64,000 bases of DNA from Platanthera guangdongensis (lineage: Eukaryota; Streptophyta; Magnoliopsida; Asparagales; Orchidaceae). The translations under genes were made by a program, and so were the position numbers. The notes below the pieces were generated by a model. That model saw only the letters and a program-made list of their open reading frames with translations. It was not told the origin of the DNA and ran no database searches. The stretch lies in assembly GCA_039583875.1 (NCBI GenBank), contig CM077162.1:61300822-61364821 (forward strand), written 5' to 3'. Positions 54,042 through 64,000 of the stretch are shown here, piece after piece. Position 1 is the first letter of the stretch. Every line of letters begins with the position of its first letter.

Positions 54042-54052
54042 TGGTATCAGAG
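54042..54052 (+). other. Primer-binding site of element F
   Basis: TGGTATCAGAG followed by GG, two bases after the LTR. Confidence 0.88.
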
Positions 54053-54092
54053 GGAGATTAGACCCCCTTGGAAGAGTTAGTGACAAGTATTG

Positions 54093-55060
54093 ATGGAGAT
54101 GGGAAGTGCCATGCCGTCGCAAGTTCCTAAGCTGACGAAAACAAATTATGGTAACTGGAGTATCCAGATGAAGATGTTACTTGCCTCGAAGGAGTTATGG
54201 GAGATAGTCGAGGAAGGCTATGAGTAGCTTACTGCAGAAGTAGAGGCGGCGTTGACTAACGCGCAAAGGACGGTGTTGAGATAGTCAAAGAAGAGAGACA
54301 AGAAGGCTTTGTTCTTGTTATACCAAGGTGTAGATGAGGCAATGTTTGATAAAATCTCAGACGTGAGGATTTTGAAGGACGCATGGGAGGTGTTGCAATG
54401 CTCCATGCAATGGGTCGATAAGGCTAAGAAGGTGAAGTTATAGTCCCTTCGATCTAAGTATGAAGTGTTGAAGATGCAGAGTTCTGAGAAGGTTGGGGAT
54501 TATGTGACACGTATGTGGATGCTCACAAATGAGATGTAGCACAACGAAGAGACGATAGATGACGTGAGCCTCATGGAGAAGCTCTTGCGGTCTATGTCAA
54601 AGAAGTTCTGTCACATTTTGGTGGCAATTGAAGAATCAAAGGATCTCACCCAGATGTCCGTGGATGTGCTTGTTGGCTCCTATAAGCTCATGAGTACCAC
54701 ATGATGCAAGATGAAGAAGAGTCAAGTGGCTTGGGTAAAGCATTCCATACTCAGTTAAATTTTGGAGGGAGCTCTAGAAGAGGAGAAGGCCAGCGAGGCT
54801 GAGGCTACCAAGGAAGTGGTAGAGGAAGAAGAGGAGGAAGAGATCAAGGAATAAATCAATACAACCAGAGAGAGGAGGAGCAACCTCAAGGAGGGATGCA
54901 TGAAGGAAGAGGAAGAGTAAGAGGCCGAGGAAGAGACCGACGTGACATGTCTCAAATATAGTGTTACAACTGTAACCGTTTTTGGCATATAATCTATGAC
55001 TATTGGGCTCCGAGGAAGAGAGAAGAGACCAACCATTATGCAAAAGCAAGCAATGCTGGT
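54093..55060 (+). pseudogene. gag: Copia gag of element F with many stops
   Basis: ATG at 54093 (MEMGSAMPSQVPKLTKTNYG). In-frame stops at 54225 (TAG), 54282 (TAG), 54441 (TAG), 54537 (TAG) and 54702 (TGA), then a frame change near 54750 and another TAG near 54960. UBN2-like domain is recognisable (NWSIQMKMLLASKELWEIVE, KDAWEVLQ). The zinc knuckle reads CYNCNRFWHIIYDY, with the third Cys replaced by Tyr. Non-functional. Confidence 0.85.
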
Positions 55061-55069
55061 GGCGACCCA

Positions 55070-56809
55070 ATGATGTTCTTGACATATAGAGGAGCTGAGG
55101 GAGGTAAGGAACGAAGTGTGGTACTTGGACACGGGAGCAAGCAACCACATGTGTGGAGAAATGGGTTGTTCGCCAACCTTGAGTCAAATGTTGGTGAGGT
55201 CGGCTTTGGAGACGCTTCAAAGATCTCGGTGGAAGGAAGAGGGTTGATAGTGGTCACCCTAAATGGCAAGAAGGTGCACCTCAATGATGTGTTCTATGTG
55301 CTAGGCTTGAAGAGGAACATCTTAAGCCTTGGGCAGTTGGTGGAGAAAGGGTACTGTGTGCAGTTGATGGATGGGTCCTTGGTCATGAAGGATCATCAAG
55401 GAAGAGAGGTAGTGAAGGTGAAGATGACGACGAATCGTCTCTTCACGCTAAGGATGGATGCCAAGGAGATGGTGTGCCTTGTGAGAACTGAAGAAGAGGA
55501 AGAAGCATGGTTGTGGCATCACAGGATGGGTCATTTGGGCTTCAGTGGTTTGAAGCTCTTATCTCATTCGTGGATGGTGGAAGGTCTGCCCAGGATCTCA
55601 CCTCCACAGAAGATCTATGAGGCGTGCACGAAGAGGAAGCAGAAGAGGCAGACGTTCGAAGGTGGCAAGTCCCAAAGAGCAAGGAGGCAGCTTGAACAGG
55701 TTCACTCAGACATTGCTGGTCTGTTTGAGACTACCTCAGTTTGCGGGAGCAAGTACTATATCACTTTCACTGATGACTTCTGTCGGAAGTTTTGGGTGTA
55801 TTTTCTGAAGGATAAATCTGAGGCCTTTAATAAGTTCAAGGAGTTCAAGGCGATGACGAAGAAGGAGAGTGGACAACCACTAAAGGTGCTAAGAACATAT
55901 AGAGGTGGGGAGTACACCTCTAGACTGTTTGACGATTTCTGTAGAGAGTATGGGATCTCACATCAGTTGACAGTGGCATACTCACCTCAGTCGAACGGAG
56001 TTGCGAAGAGGAAGAACTTGACCATCATGAACATGGAGAGAAGCATGGTGAAGGGCAAGGGACTACCAAAGATGTTCTCGGCGGAAGCAGTGCAGTGTGT
56101 CGTGTACTTGCTTAACAGGTGTCCAACCAAGAACGTGAAGTACATGACTCCATTTTAAGCTTGGAGTGGATGGAAGCCGAGTGTTAAGCACTTGAGGGTC
56201 TTCTGATGTGTAGCTTATGCTCATGTCCCGGACCAGAGGAGGAAGAAACTTGACGACAAGAGTGAGAAGTGCATCTTTGTGGGTTACGCTCCGATGAGCA
56301 AGGCTTACAAGTTATACAATCCAGTGATGGAGAAAGCAATAATCTCAAGGGACGTTGTGTTTGAGGAGGATAGCAGCTGGAGCTGGGATGAGAAGGTGAG
56401 AAGCATCAAAGGGATGTTCTTCGATGATGATGAAGAGGAAGGTGGTCACAAAGCAGAAGCTGAGGTTGGTGGAGCTGAGCCACCATCACCACCTAGTGGA
56501 GAGTCAGAGGGAGCTCATACTATCCACTCGAGTGGAGCAAGTACAAGTGGAGGCGATTCTAGTGGAGCAAGCACTAGCAGGGGCAAAGCTGATCGTCCTT
56601 AGCCTAGGATGAGGAGGTTGGAGGAGATCTATGCGTTGACGACACCAACTCTTACTAATTTTTCTCTATATTATCTCTTAGCAGATTGCGAGCCACACTC
56701 ATATGATGAAGCATCCCAAGAGAAGACCTGGAGGAAGGCGATGGATGAGGAGATAGAAACCATTAAGAAAAATGATACCTAGAAGCTGGTCGATCCACCA
56801 GCTGGCTAA
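55070..56809 (+). pseudogene. pol: Copia pol of element F, 5' part, broken
   Basis: Protease WYLDTGASNHMCG at about 55120-55158, one frame away from the following reading frame. Pre-integrase WLWHHRMGHLGFSGLKLL (about 55510), whose expected Cys before EAC is Tyr. Integrase core: HSDIAGLF, TDDFCRKFWVYF, then QSNGVAKRKN, where the catalytic Glu is Lys. Stops at 56158 and 56205; block to 56602 (VGYAPMSKAYKLYNP) then start of RT-proximal EKTWRKAMDEEIETIKKNDT. The frame is cut by the LTR of E at 56810. Confidence 0.85.
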
Positions 56810-57721
56810 TGAATTGAATGACTAACAACCCGAGCAGGCAAGTGTACCTATCGAATTGTAGTACCAGGGTCGTATTAAAAACTCGGGGTTGTCAATTACT
56901 ATTACTCTCGCTTGTACTATTTTCCTACCGTACGATTGTTGGGTGTTTTGAGGAATTTTAAATTAAACTAAAGGTAATATTAAAATGAAAACTTCAGATA
57001 GAAAAATAGTATTCGATCAATGATTCACCATGAAAAGAGATAAGAAGGATAAAAATAAAAGTTCTAAAATTGCAAACCAAACTCGACCCTGACGGATCCA
57101 AAAATAAAAAATAATCTTGCTAAAGCATTAAATCACCTAACTTCTAGACGTTTTTACTGAAATCTCTTTGCGAATCAAAAGTCCTAAAGTTGCATTATTG
57201 AAGTGACCCGCACTATTGGATTTGACTCTAATCCAGAGGATTTACGTCGTCCTATCTCTAGGATTGCGTGCAACTCCTTCCTTCTTTGAGTGATATTTCA
57301 AATCAACGAGTCTCTCGACTACTATGAAATGAGATCAAATTGCCTACTACCGTATACCGGGAATACGGAGTCGACACGAGAAAAATCAAAGAAGGATCCA
57401 AAATAAATTTGACAAAAATAAAACTAAGAAGTAAAGAAGAATCTCATCTCATTTCATGGATCCTCATGATCGAATGCTAAAGAGAATTAGCTACGCATAT
57501 TTAAGAATGAAATCACAATAAGACAAAGGAAATTCATTTTCATTGCTTGATAAAAAAGGGGAGTACAAAATAATAATAAAAGAGACAATATTATACTACC
57601 AAAAAGGGATTACACTAATAAAATAAACTTAACAACAACAAGAAAAGAAAAGAACTCTCTTGTACTAGCACTCTCACTTGCTCTCCAAAATCCAACTTCT
57701 CCAAAGCATGAGGCAAGTGCT

Positions 57722-57731
57722 CCTTATATAG
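57722..57731 (-). promoter_or_regulatory. TATA box in LTR E
   Basis: Minus-strand CTATATAAGG. Confidence 0.65.
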
Positions 57732-58124
57732 ATGAGGGGGAAGGTTCTAGAGGAAGGTGGAGGGGGGGGAGGCCATGTATGGATGGGAGGATGCATGAAT
57801 GGAATTTATGAGGGGGAGAGAGAAGACAAGGTTCAATGCATTTTAATTAAAGAAAATAAAAATAGAAAATAAGAAATTAAAAGGGGGAATGAATGAGGAA
57901 TAAAAGAGGGGGGAGAGAGAGGGGAAGAGGGGGCCGGCCATGCATGTATGGGGAGAAAAATATAAAAAGAAAGGAGGGAGAGAGGGAGAAGGCCGGCCCA
58001 TGCAATAAATGGAGAGCCATGCGAAGGTGGTGGGTGGATTTGATGTGTGAAGTGGGCTGCATCAAGGAGGTCGGGCTGCACTTTGAGGGAGGGCCGGCTG
58101 TACCATGGGCTCGGGTTGTGTGGT

Positions 58125-58235
58125 GGCGCTGCAATAAGGGCTCGGGCTGCATCATGGGACTGCAATAAGGGCTCAGGCTGCATCATGGGGCTGCAACAAG
58201 GGCTCGGGCTGCATCATGGGGCTGCATGGGGCTCG
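58125..58235. repeat. 31-bp tandem repeat in LTR E
   Basis: About three and a half units of CTGCAATAAGGGCTCGGGCT plus GCATCATGGGA with small differences. Confidence 0.85.
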
Positions 58236-58445
58236 GGTTGCTCTTGAGAAAAGGGGGCTGGCTACACCATGGGCTCGAACCTACAAAAAAAATAAAGTAA
58301 AACACAACATTAGTTATGTTTTATAACATAACATCAAAAATAAAATATTAAAACATAACAAACATAAAATACATAAAAATATAATAAAACCTAGGAATTT
58401 TTATGCTAAACTAACCCAAAAATCGTTGATTAAAACTAGTCATCA

Positions 58446-58458
58446 AATTCCCCCATGC
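58446..58458 (-). other. Polypurine tract of element E
   Basis: Minus-strand GCATGGGGGAATT next to the LTR. Related GCATGGGGGAGC and GCATGAGGGAGG sit near 60122-60133 and 59953-59965. Confidence 0.8.
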
Positions 58459-60452
58459 TTAATTATTTGCTTGCCCTCAAGCAAATGGAATTTAAAAACT
58501 AGGGAAGAGAAAATCAAACAAAGCAATTTAAAGTTTCATCATTAAGAAAACCAAAATATGAAAAATTAAACTATCGTAATTTCTATATTAATAACTAGTG
58601 GGGTGAGAAGTCCATAATATAAAACTTGAAAATGGAGACCTAAAAATATCATTAGAACATTTCTAAATCCCTAAAACAAGGCATCCAAAATTTAAGAAAA
58701 TAAGAAAAACAAAAGTAGAGATTTTAAATAAACGACGCATTGAACGAACTACTAGGTTGCTAGAATAACAATTATCCCTAAATCACCTCAAGATAACCTC
58801 CAAAGAAATTCATCAATGATGGTGTCCATAGACTTGAATTTTCACACTCTCTCCACTGCATGTTTGAGTCACGTTCTAAAGATCAAAAGGACTTTTATAG
58901 GCGTAAAGACTTGGCTTAGGTACATGATTAGGAATAAGGATAAAAACGACGCTTAAAACACACTAAATCAAAGATGAGCTTTAAATAAACATAAAAACAT
59001 AAAAATTAGAAACAACAAGTACGTCATTTTCTCCAATCCAAACTAAAGAAAAGAACAAGGCCATGTATTTTTTTCACATAATTGGCCAGAAATAAACTTC
59101 TTCTTTTTCTCTTTTTTTTGATTGATTTCACATTTTTGGAGAATAATAATTTTTCCTTTTCATAGGAGAGCTCCAAATGTATGCTTATAATTTCCTTTTC
59201 ATTTTTCAAAGATGATAACTCATCACAATAATAATATTTAAGTAAAGCTCAAAGTCTAGTGTGAAATAGGAATGACATTTTGGCTTTGGTGAAAAATGAG
59301 AGGTGGAGCTAAATAAAGAAAAATGGAAAAAGGCCCAAAGTTGGTTTTGCAATGGTGAAATATTTTAGTGGGCAAAACGGCTCAAACGGATCAAAGGGTG
59401 GCCTAAATCATTTCTAAAGTACGTGAAAAATAGCACAAATGCTTCGAGAATCGCTAGAGACAAGTTCTAGACAACAAGAAAGAATTACCCCAAAATAAAA
59501 AAGTGACAATGTTATCTAGCAACCGTTCATACGCAATTAAACCGAAAAAAAGAGAAAAACTAAAATTTGCTAACTTACAACGTAAAAAACAGATGCCTAT
59601 ATTTAAGAACTAGAAAATAGTAAAACTAAGCTATGTTAAAATAATAGATTTAGAAAACAGATTCAAAGAAATTCTAGATAGAACTAAATAACCGCATGGG
59701 CAAACACACCACTACAAGAAACATAAAAATAAAGATAGAAAATAATTTTTGATTCTGATTTTCAAATAGATTTTAGAAAAAAAAATTGGGTTTTTGATTT
59801 TTTGGGTTTTGTATTTTCTAGTTTTTTTGGATTTTTGATAAAGTTAAAAAAAGGAAAAAGTAGTACTCCTAAGAGGCTTAATATAATTATAATAAATTTT
59901 GTTTTGTTTTTTTTGTAAGTAAAGAAAAAAAGGAAAGAAAGAAATTAAACGAAACCCTCCCTCATGCTTAGATTTTTCATTTCCCTCAATGAAAAAAAGA
60001 AAAAAAACGAGAAAGAGAAGGAGAAGACGGGGGATAGAAAATGCAGTAAAGTAAAAATACGAAAAGAAAAAAAGAAAAGAATAGGACTTCCCCGGGTTTG
60101 GGAGGCCGAAAGCGGATGTCGCTCCCCCATGCTTGCACTTTAATTCACTTTATCACCAGCAGGCTTAACTTGATCCTTCTTGAAATCAGCAACGTTGGAG
60201 TGGCAATCACGAACTTGCACTTATTTGGCCACCGGGAGGAAGAGCAAAATACAATAATAAAAGCAGAAAAATCCTTGGGCAGGCCCCAAAGAGTGTTCTT
60301 TATTTAACAAAATAAAGTTTGAAATAATAATAAAAGTGTTATAATAATAAGAAGTCCAAAATAAGAAAGAGTTTCAAAAGAAAATAATCATTTTGAGACA
60401 AAAATAAGATGCTCCTTTGCAGGAGATACCAAATCATTTAAAAAATATAACT
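58459..60452. other. Non-coding region of E between pol and the 3' LTR
   Basis: A/T-rich with A and T runs; no ORF longer than about 60 codons that looks real and no envelope-like protein. Ends near pol with the second and third PPT-like sites and a GC-rich patch (60080-60130). Confidence 0.7.
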
Positions 60453-63400
60453 TCAGTCTATGACCATTAACTTTGAAGTCACCCATGTACGTGTGCGAGA
60501 GCAACACAGTTCCATACAAGAAAACTTACTTGACCGTAAACGGTCCAGACCATCGAGATTTAAGCTTTCCAGGGAAAATACGTAAACGCAAATTAAAAAG
60601 AAAAACATGATCGCCTGGTTTAAATGTTTTAGGGTGGCGCAGGTTCTTATCGTGATAAAATTTTGTGCATTCTTTATAGATTTTGTTGTTCTCATAAGCG
60701 TTCGCTCGCCACTCGTCGAGTTCATATTATTAATTTTTTCTATGCTAACCGACCAAGTGCGGATCGAAATTAAAAAAACTTTAGTGCCCAGTACGCACGG
60801 TGTTCTACTTCTACCAGGAGATAACATGATTTTCCATAGACCAATCAGAAAGGAGTACAACCAATAACGGTATTGTACGCTGTCCGATATGCCCAAAGAG
60901 CATCGTCTAACTTTAAGGACCAATCTTTACGAGAAGTAGAAACGGTTTTTTTCCAAAATTCATTTAAGTTCGCGATTGACTACCCCGACCTGACCGTTCA
61001 TTTGAGGGTGATAAGCGTTGGATGGTTTATGTGTAACGTTATATTTAGTTAAAGCTTTAGCGAGTTGAGCGTTGTAGAAATGACTTCCCCTATCACTAAC
61101 GATCGCTCGAGGAAAACCAAAATGAGAAAATAATTTTTTTTAGAAAAGAAACCACGACTGGAGCATCGTTACTTGGTAAAGTTTGGGCCTCCGCCCACCT
61201 AGAAACATAATCTACGGCAACTAAAATATATTTATTACCTAAGCTTGACGGAAACGGGCCTACGAAGTCGATGCCCCACAAATCAAAAACTTCACACTCA
61301 AGAAAATAATTTTGTTCCATTTCATTTTTATTGGACATGTTTCCAGTCCGCTGGCACCGATCACACCCACTCACAAAGATTTGTGCATATTTAAATATGC
61401 TTGGCCAATAAAAGCCAGCACTAAGCACTTTGTGGGCGGTGCGGTTTGCTTGAAAATGCCCGCCAGTCGGACCTTCATGAACATGCTTCAAAATCTGTTG
61501 ACCTTCTTCTCGGGAAACACATCGCCTTACCACCTGGTCCGCACAAATGCGGAATAGAAAGGGGTCCTCCCAAAAATAATATTTCAATTCAAAAAATAAT
61601 TTCTTCTTTTGCTGAGAAGAGTACTCTTTTGGAAGGACCCAGGCGACGAGATAATTAGCCAGATCGGCAAACCAGGGGGTAGAAGAAGAAACATTTAAAA
61701 TTCGTTCATCCAGAAAAGAATCATTAATAAAATTTTCATTTAAAACACCAATTTCAGGATTTTCGAGGCGAGAAAGATGATCAGTCGCTAGGTTTTTCGC
61801 TCCTTTCTTATCCCAAATCTCCAAGTCGAATTCTTGAAGTAAGAGGATCCAATGAATAAGGCGCGGCTTGGCGTCCGGTTTAGCAAGGAGGTACTTCAAA
61901 TAGGAATGATCCGTAAAAATGATAACTTTAGAAAGAATAATGTACGGCGGAATTTATCGAATGCGAAAATAACAGCTAAGAGTTCCTTTTCGGTTGTGGT
62001 GTAGTTTTTCTGCGTCGAATTAAGCGTTTTGCTCGCGTAATAAATTGGATGGAATTTCTTAGCTATTCTTTGTCTAACACCGCACCGACCGCAAAACTAC
62101 TCGCATCATACATTTTTTCGAAAGGCAAATCCCAAACTGGGGCGATCATAATTGGAGCATTAATAAGTTTAGATTTTATTAATTCAAAAGCAGCTAGACA
62201 TGATTCGTCAAAATTAAAATATGTGTCTTTTTCCAGAAGTTGGGTTAGAGGCTTAGTGATTTTAGAAAAATCTTTAATGAAGCGCCTATAAAACCCCGCA
62301 TGGCCTAGAGAACTCCTAATTGCTTTAATATTCATAGGCGGTGGCAGCATCTCAATCACCTCGATCTTAGCTCGATCGACCTCGATTCCCTTAGCGGAGA
62401 ATTTGTGTCCTAAAACTAGACCTTCTCTCACCATAAAGGGGCATTTTTCCCAGTTTAAAACCAGGTTCGTTTCCTCACATCATTCTAAAACCTTAGCTAG
62501 ATTTTGTGAAGATAAAGAGAAAGAGTCGCCGAAAACAGAGAAGTCATCCATAAAGACTTCCATTATACTCTCAACGTATTTATTGAAAATTGCTAACATG
62601 CACCGCTGAAAGGTAGCTGGTGTGTTGCAAAGACCAAAAGGCGTCCTACGGTAGGGAAAAGTTTTGAAGGGGCAAGTGAATGTTGTCTTCTCTTGGTCCT
62701 CGGGTGCGATAGGGATTTGGAAATCCCCGAGAGACCGTCGAGAAAGCAATAAAAAACTATGTCCGGATAAATGTTTTAAAATCTGATTGATAAAGGGGAG
62801 GGGGAAGTGATCTTTACGAGTGGCATCGTTTAGCTTACGGTAGTCGATGCACATCCTCCATCCCGTTACCATCCTAGTTGGAATTAACTCTTTGTTTTCA
62901 TTCGTCACTACCGTGATCCCACCCTTCTTAGGTACAACCTGGACCAGACTTACCCACTTACTATCGTAAATTGGGTAGATTATCCCCGCATCTAATAATT
63001 TAAGCACCTCTCCTTTCACGACCCTTTCATGTTTGGATTAAGACGACGTTGAGGTGGGACTACACTTTTAGAATTATTTTCGAAAAATATTTTATGGGTG
63101 CAAAATGAGGGGCTTATGCCAGAAATATCAGATATTTATCACGCTATAGATCGGCGATGCCTTTGTAGCACCTCGATCAATTGATCGTTCTCAGATTGAG
63201 AAAGCAAGGCTGAAACTATAACCGGCAATTTAGAATTTTTTTCAAAAAAGTATATTTAAGATGTTTGTGGAGTGGTTTTAATTCAAGGTTGGGTGGTTCA
63301 TCGTAAGAGGTTTTCAAATTTTTTCTTTTTCGAAAGTAAGATTTTCAAAAAAGTTTTGTCTAAAAACAGGCTCATTTTCAAAGTTGGCTTGCACGGGCAT

Positions 63401-63993
63401 AACCGTGTCTTCAAAAACATTTGAAGAAATTTCAGAAAAAGAAGAGGAAAAATCATTTGAAGAAATATTGGAAAGGGAAAGAGAGGAATTTTCATTTAAC
63501 ACCTCAAGAAAAAAACAAGAATCATCATTTTTCAAAGAGTTTTTCATAGATTGATTTATAGAAAAAGTAACTTCGTCATATCCCACACGAAGAAAGAACT
63601 TCCCGTTACTTACATCGATGACCGCTCGAGAAGTGGCTAAAAAGGGACGACCAAGGATAAGAGGGACCTCGACTTCCTCTTCAATATCAAGAATAACAAA
63701 ATCCACCGGGAAGATGAATTTGTCGACCTTCACTAGAACGTCCTCTATAATACCTAACAGATATTTGATTGATCGGTCGGCTAACCGATACTCATACGCG
63801 TAGGGCTGAGAGTGCCCAATCCTAGTTTCTTAAATAAGGAAAACGACATCAAGTTGATGCTCGCACCTAGATCCGCAAACGCGTGCTTTACGAAAAGATT
63901 ACCAAAAACACAAGTAATAGAAAATCTACCTGGATCGTTTATCTTTTTAGGAAAATTAGAATTATTAATGACCACCGAGCACTCTTCGTTCAA
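60453..63993 (-). pseudogene. pol: Athila-like pol of element E, frameshifted
   Basis: Order on the minus strand: protease 63993-63314, with ADLGASINLMSFSLFKKLGL (DLG instead of DTG, usual for Athila) and LILGRPFLATSRAVIDV; RT 63050-62480 with KKGGITVV, GWRMCIDYRKLNDATRKDHF and EVFMDDFSVFG; RT/RNase H 62434-61900 with FYRRFIKDFSKITKPL and NYTTTEKELLAV; integrase 61800-60480 with [31 protein letters not shown] and the C-terminal [13 protein letters not shown]. Defects: frameshifts near 63800, 62740 (disrupting the YCFLDG motif), 62060, 61920 and 60900-60560; catalytic integrase Glu is Gly in NGQVGVVN (about 60990-61010). Gag would lie beyond the right edge. Confidence 0.85.
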
Positions 63994-64000
63994 CGTTACA

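Larger units (their letters stand above)
53484..56809 (+). mobile_element. Ty1/copia element F, plus strand, broken and interrupted by E
   Basis: LTR (53484-54039), PBS (54042-54052), gag and pol in order up to RT, where Athila-like element E begins at 56810. The short 556-base LTR, protease motif LDTGASNHMCG and the NYGNWSIQMKMLL gag start are of the Tork/Retrofit-like kind common in plants and differ from the Sirevirus-like elements. The 3' half is off the right edge. Confidence 0.85.
56810..58445 (-). repeat. 3' LTR of element E
   Basis: Plus-strand TGAATTGAATGACTAAC to AGTCATCA, 1.6 kb. The section 56838-56880 (GGCAAGTGTACCTATCG then AGTACCAGGGTCGTATT) is similar to 20274-20335 of LARD I. 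TATA box minus CTATATAAGG at 57722-57731. Four units of a 31-bp repeat (CTGCAATAAGGGCTCGGGCT plus GCATCATGGGA) at 58125-58235 lie upstream of it. No palindromic array. Confidence 0.78.
56810..64000 (-). mobile_element. Athila-like Ty3/gypsy element E, partial
   Basis: Minus strand: 3' LTR (58445-56810), polypurine tract, 2 kb non-coding, pol (60453-63993), leaving the window at the right. Protease with ADLGASIN, RT with FMDD, and integrase wording are those of the Athila/Tat branch. It interrupts the pol frame of copia F. Pol is frameshifted, so the copy is not autonomous. Confidence 0.85.

Noticed and set aside
54755..55284. Minus-strand ORFs of 82-148 codons with Ser/Leu-rich sequence
   Set aside because: Antisense shadows of gag and pol of element F.
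57833..58247. ORFs on both strands with Pro/Leu/Ser-rich or Gly/Cys-rich sequence
   Set aside because: They overlap the 31-bp repeat and purine-rich parts of LTR E and have no domain features.

Overview
The window is plant nuclear DNA made almost entirely of nested LTR retrotransposons. I recognise no host gene, tRNA, rRNA or CRISPR array. A plant host is indicated by copia primer-binding sites complementary to initiator-Met tRNA, Sirevirus-like copia gag/pol with very long LTRs, and Athila-like and other plant Ty3/gypsy pol. I cannot name the species.

Layout, left to right. (1) 1-4906: copia element A, minus strand, running off the left edge, with an intact 691-codon gag and a 2.2-kb 5' LTR. 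A sits inside the extra ORF of element B. (2) 4907-14045: copia element B, minus strand, decayed: 5' LTR, gag, pol, then an internal hairpin tract, TATA box and extra ORF (called X here). (3) 14046-16593: two gypsy relics in opposite orientation (K plus, J minus). (4) 16594-53340: one old minus-strand gypsy-type element, H (gag remnant and long minisatellites between two related LTRs), opened by later insertions: LARD I (20119-28236, TSD GTCCC), solo LTR G (32128-42910, TSD CGCGG/CGTGG), which itself contains copia element C (32215-40741, TSD AGAAG), and copia element D (43558-52755, TSD GACGC/GAGGC). (5) 53484-56809: plus-strand copia element F, broken. (6) 56810-64000: an Athila-like gypsy element E, minus strand, inserted into F and running off the right edge.

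Elements C and D are a natural pair. They share LTR ends, but C has gag and ORF X and almost no pol, while D has gag and pol and no ORF X. C therefore looks non-autonomous and dependent on a D-like or B-like partner. ORF X in both B and C is preceded by its own TATA box, so these elements appear to carry a second transcription unit.

The most striking general pattern is architectural. In most LTRs here, from both Ty1/copia and Ty3/gypsy lineages, an array of short perfect palindromes or hairpins lies just upstream of the TATA box. The motif differs in each family (TACTCGAGTA; GATTCTCG/CGAGAATC; GGGCGGACTCC hairpins; GTCACGCCC/GGGCGTGAC). In A a closely related 21-nt module also occurs inside the gag coding region. 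All coordinates and similarities were read by eye from the sequence; no alignment or database search was run.
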